In this document: piece after piece, positions 62,720-64,000 of the stretch | Layout: every line of letters begins with the position of its first letter | Numbering within the stretch: position 1 is the stretch's first letter | NCBI RefSeq assembly: GCF_019931145.1 | Contig: NZ_JAIOUV010000011.1 | Span: 1-64,000, forward strand | Source of the DNA: Marinicella meishanensis | GTDB taxonomy: Bacteria; Pseudomonadota; Gammaproteobacteria; Xanthomonadales; Marinicellaceae | DNA length: 64,000 nt | Direction of reading: 5' to 3' | Program-made: the position numbers and the translations under genes | The notes under the pieces: generated by a model | What the model saw: the letters and a program-made list of their open reading frames with translations, nothing else | Database searches by the model: none | What the model was told of the DNA's origin: nothing

Positions 62720-64000
62720 TTATTGAATCACGTCGGTGTTGGTGATGTTCAAAGTCGTGCCACCGGTGGCCTGGAATGCGGCCATTTGGCCCTGCATTTC
62801 AGCCGTGGCTGCAGGAGAAGCGGCTGGACTCAACAGACTGCCGTGATCACCAGCAGTGAAGCGCACAGCGGCATCCAACCCATCAGGATTGAATGCTGAT
62901 TCTGAATAAGAAGTCAGTCCCATGGCTGCAATCAATGGTTCGGTACCAGACAATGGTGCCCCTGGTACGGTGTTGGTGACCACTTGGTCGCCAAGAATTT
63001 CATGCAACAAGATGTTGTTCAACAAACTGGCATTGGCACCCAGGTTAACCGGATCTGCCGCATCCACCACCGTCTGGGTGGCCAACACGAACAGATTGAA
63101 TTCGGCGGTACCTTGTTGGACACCGGCAGCCGCCAGACCGGCAATGATGCGTGGGCCGAAAGTGGGTGAACCGATCAACAAATTGGCAATGCCACCACCC
63201 GGCGCTGACAACACCGCACTTTGAACATTGGGATCAAACGCCAGGTAACCGGTACCGGTGATCGCGCCCAAAGACTGTCCAGCGAAGGTGATGTTGGCTT
63301 CATTGAAGTCACCGGCGCCGTCACCATTGATGTCCATCAATGGAATCGATTCGGTCAAAGTGAATAGGTCAGCCATACCTTGCCGGGTGTTGTCTCTGGA
63401 AACCAACAAATTGGCCAGGTTGATGAAATGCGCTGCCGAGGCATCAATTTGACCATCAGGGCCCGGTGCGCCGGTGGCGTTGTTGATGTAATCAACATCA
63501 AAAGTACGCTCGCTGGCAATGGGTGCGAATGGCGTGTTCTCGATGTAGAACGGATTGGCCGTATCGGTGATGCCGTGCATCGCCAAGTCGATGGCCACCA
63601 CCGCAAAGCCAATGGAAGCCATGGTGTCGGCCACTGCCAACATGTCGGTGCGGTCACGGGTGATGCCATGTTGGAAAATCATGATGGGCCAACCGGCATC
63701 AGGTTTGGTCATGCCCGAATTGGCATTTGGCACGGTCATCAAAACCGGCAAATTCTGCATGCTGGTGGCCACCGGGATGGGGTTGGCCAGCGTCAGATTG
63801 GTGGAAGTGGGATCCAGTCCCAACGCCGCAAATGGTCCCACGTAGGCACCGGGTGCCGCTCGCCAAAACTCATTCAATGGGGCCAATGGGTTGGTGGCGC
63901 TGGGTGCGGTCAAGTAATAAGGAGAGGTCAAGGTACCGATGTAAATGTCGGCCAAGCCAAATCCACCCACGGCTGAGGTGTTCAACCCAGTCGGTGCCAA
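62720..64000 (-). CDS. VolA/Pla-1-type extracellular lipase, C-terminal part
   Basis: The coding region enters from the right edge, so only the last 426 codons are visible and the N-terminal signal is missing. The alpha/beta-hydrolase part has IFQHGITRDRTDML (oxyanion side), the nucleophile elbow GQSLG (FAGQSLGAITGTGYL) and the C-terminal Asp (EILGDQVV) and His (TAGDHGSLL) of the triad. It matches Pla-1/cef-like and Vibrio VolA lipases, which release fatty acids from extracellular lysophospholipids or triacylglycerols. It is the first visible gene of the DUF1302 operon. Proximity to gspLMN makes type II export a reasonable guess. Confidence 0.9.
   Translation of the reverse strand: MAPTGLNTSAVGGFGLADIYIGTLTSPYYLTAPSATNPLAPLNEFWRAAPGAYVGPFAALGLDPTSTNLTLANPIPVATSMQNLPVLMTVPNANSGMTKPDAGWPIMIFQHGITRDRTDMLAVADTMASIGFAVVAIDLAMHGITDTANPFYIENTPFAPIASERTFDVDYINNATGAPGPDGQIDASAAHFINLANLLVSRDNTRQGMADLFTLTESIPLMDINGDGAGDFNEANITFAGQSLGAITGTGYLAFDPNVQSAVLSAPGGGIANLLIGSPTFGPRIIAGLAAAGVQQGTAEFNLFVLATQTVVDAADPVNLGANASLLNNILLHEILGDQVVTNTVPGAPLSGTEPLIAAMGLTSYSESAFNPDGLDAAVRFTAGDHGSLLSPAASPAATAEMQGQMAAFQATGGTTLNITNTDVIQ

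Overview
The window looks like a chromosomal segment of a free-living, probably marine or heterotrophic Gammaproteobacterium. The evidence is the classical order rpsP-rimM-trmD-rplS, the rpsB-tsf-pyrH-frr-uppS-cdsA-dxr-rseP-bamA-skp-lpxD-fabZ-lpxA-lpxB-rnhB-dnaE run, type II secretion genes, a GacA/UvrY-type regulator, a membrane pyrophosphatase and a VolA/Pla-1-type lipase beside DUF1302/DUF1329/RND genes. I cannot fix the genus from sequence alone; a Marinicella-like lineage is only a guess.

Layout. (a) 1-3.2 kb: a visibly AT-rich accessory island with two unknown minus-strand genes, a canonical Tn3/gamma-delta-type serine resolvase preceded by what looks like its complete three-subsite res site, and an AlbA_2 (Schlafen-like) protein. 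A 20-bp tandem repeat lies where composition changes to the host type. (b) 3.2-7.8 kb: a GntR (YtrA-like) regulator with a candidate operator, two tandem paralogous membrane proteins and a large secreted beta-lactamase-fold protein. (c) 7.9-17.6 kb: DUF1631 protein, the ybbP-ybbA-tesA unit, hemH, a histidine phosphatase fusion and a small membrane protein. (d) 17.8-21.1 kb: a TonB-dependent receptor ending in a bidirectional terminator. (e) 21.1-41.3 kb: a 20-kb run of minus-strand genes for translation, isoprenoid and phospholipid synthesis, outer-membrane assembly, lipid A and replication, mostly with overlapping or closely packed ends. (f) 41.5-53.5 kb: a GacA/UvrY response regulator, patatin phospholipase, lysine-tailed phasin-like protein, transketolase, PPK2, a glycine-zipper protein, a cNMP-binding EAL phosphodiesterase, proton/sodium pyrophosphatase and lgt. 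(g) 53.5-64 kb: gspLMN directly downstream of a lipase-DUF1302-DUF1329-YCF48-RND operon whose first gene runs off the right edge.

How it fits together. The central block supplies ribosome parts and then envelope building: UppS, CdsA, Dxr, RseP, BamA, Skp and LpxD/A/B. FabZ feeds fatty acids. The right-hand block appears to be a lipid-handling unit: an exported lipase, an outer-membrane porin-like DUF1302 protein, a periplasmic DUF1329 protein and an RND pump, next to part of the type II secretion apparatus. PPK2 and the pyrophosphatase both use phosphoanhydride energy. The most unusual items are the res-resolvase module without a transposase, the ribosomal protein S2 with a roughly 110-residue acidic/lysine-rich tail echoed in the phasin-like protein, the repeat arrays at the tesA/ybbA junction, a possible leaderless phospholipase mRNA, and an internal terminator that splits the lipid operon.
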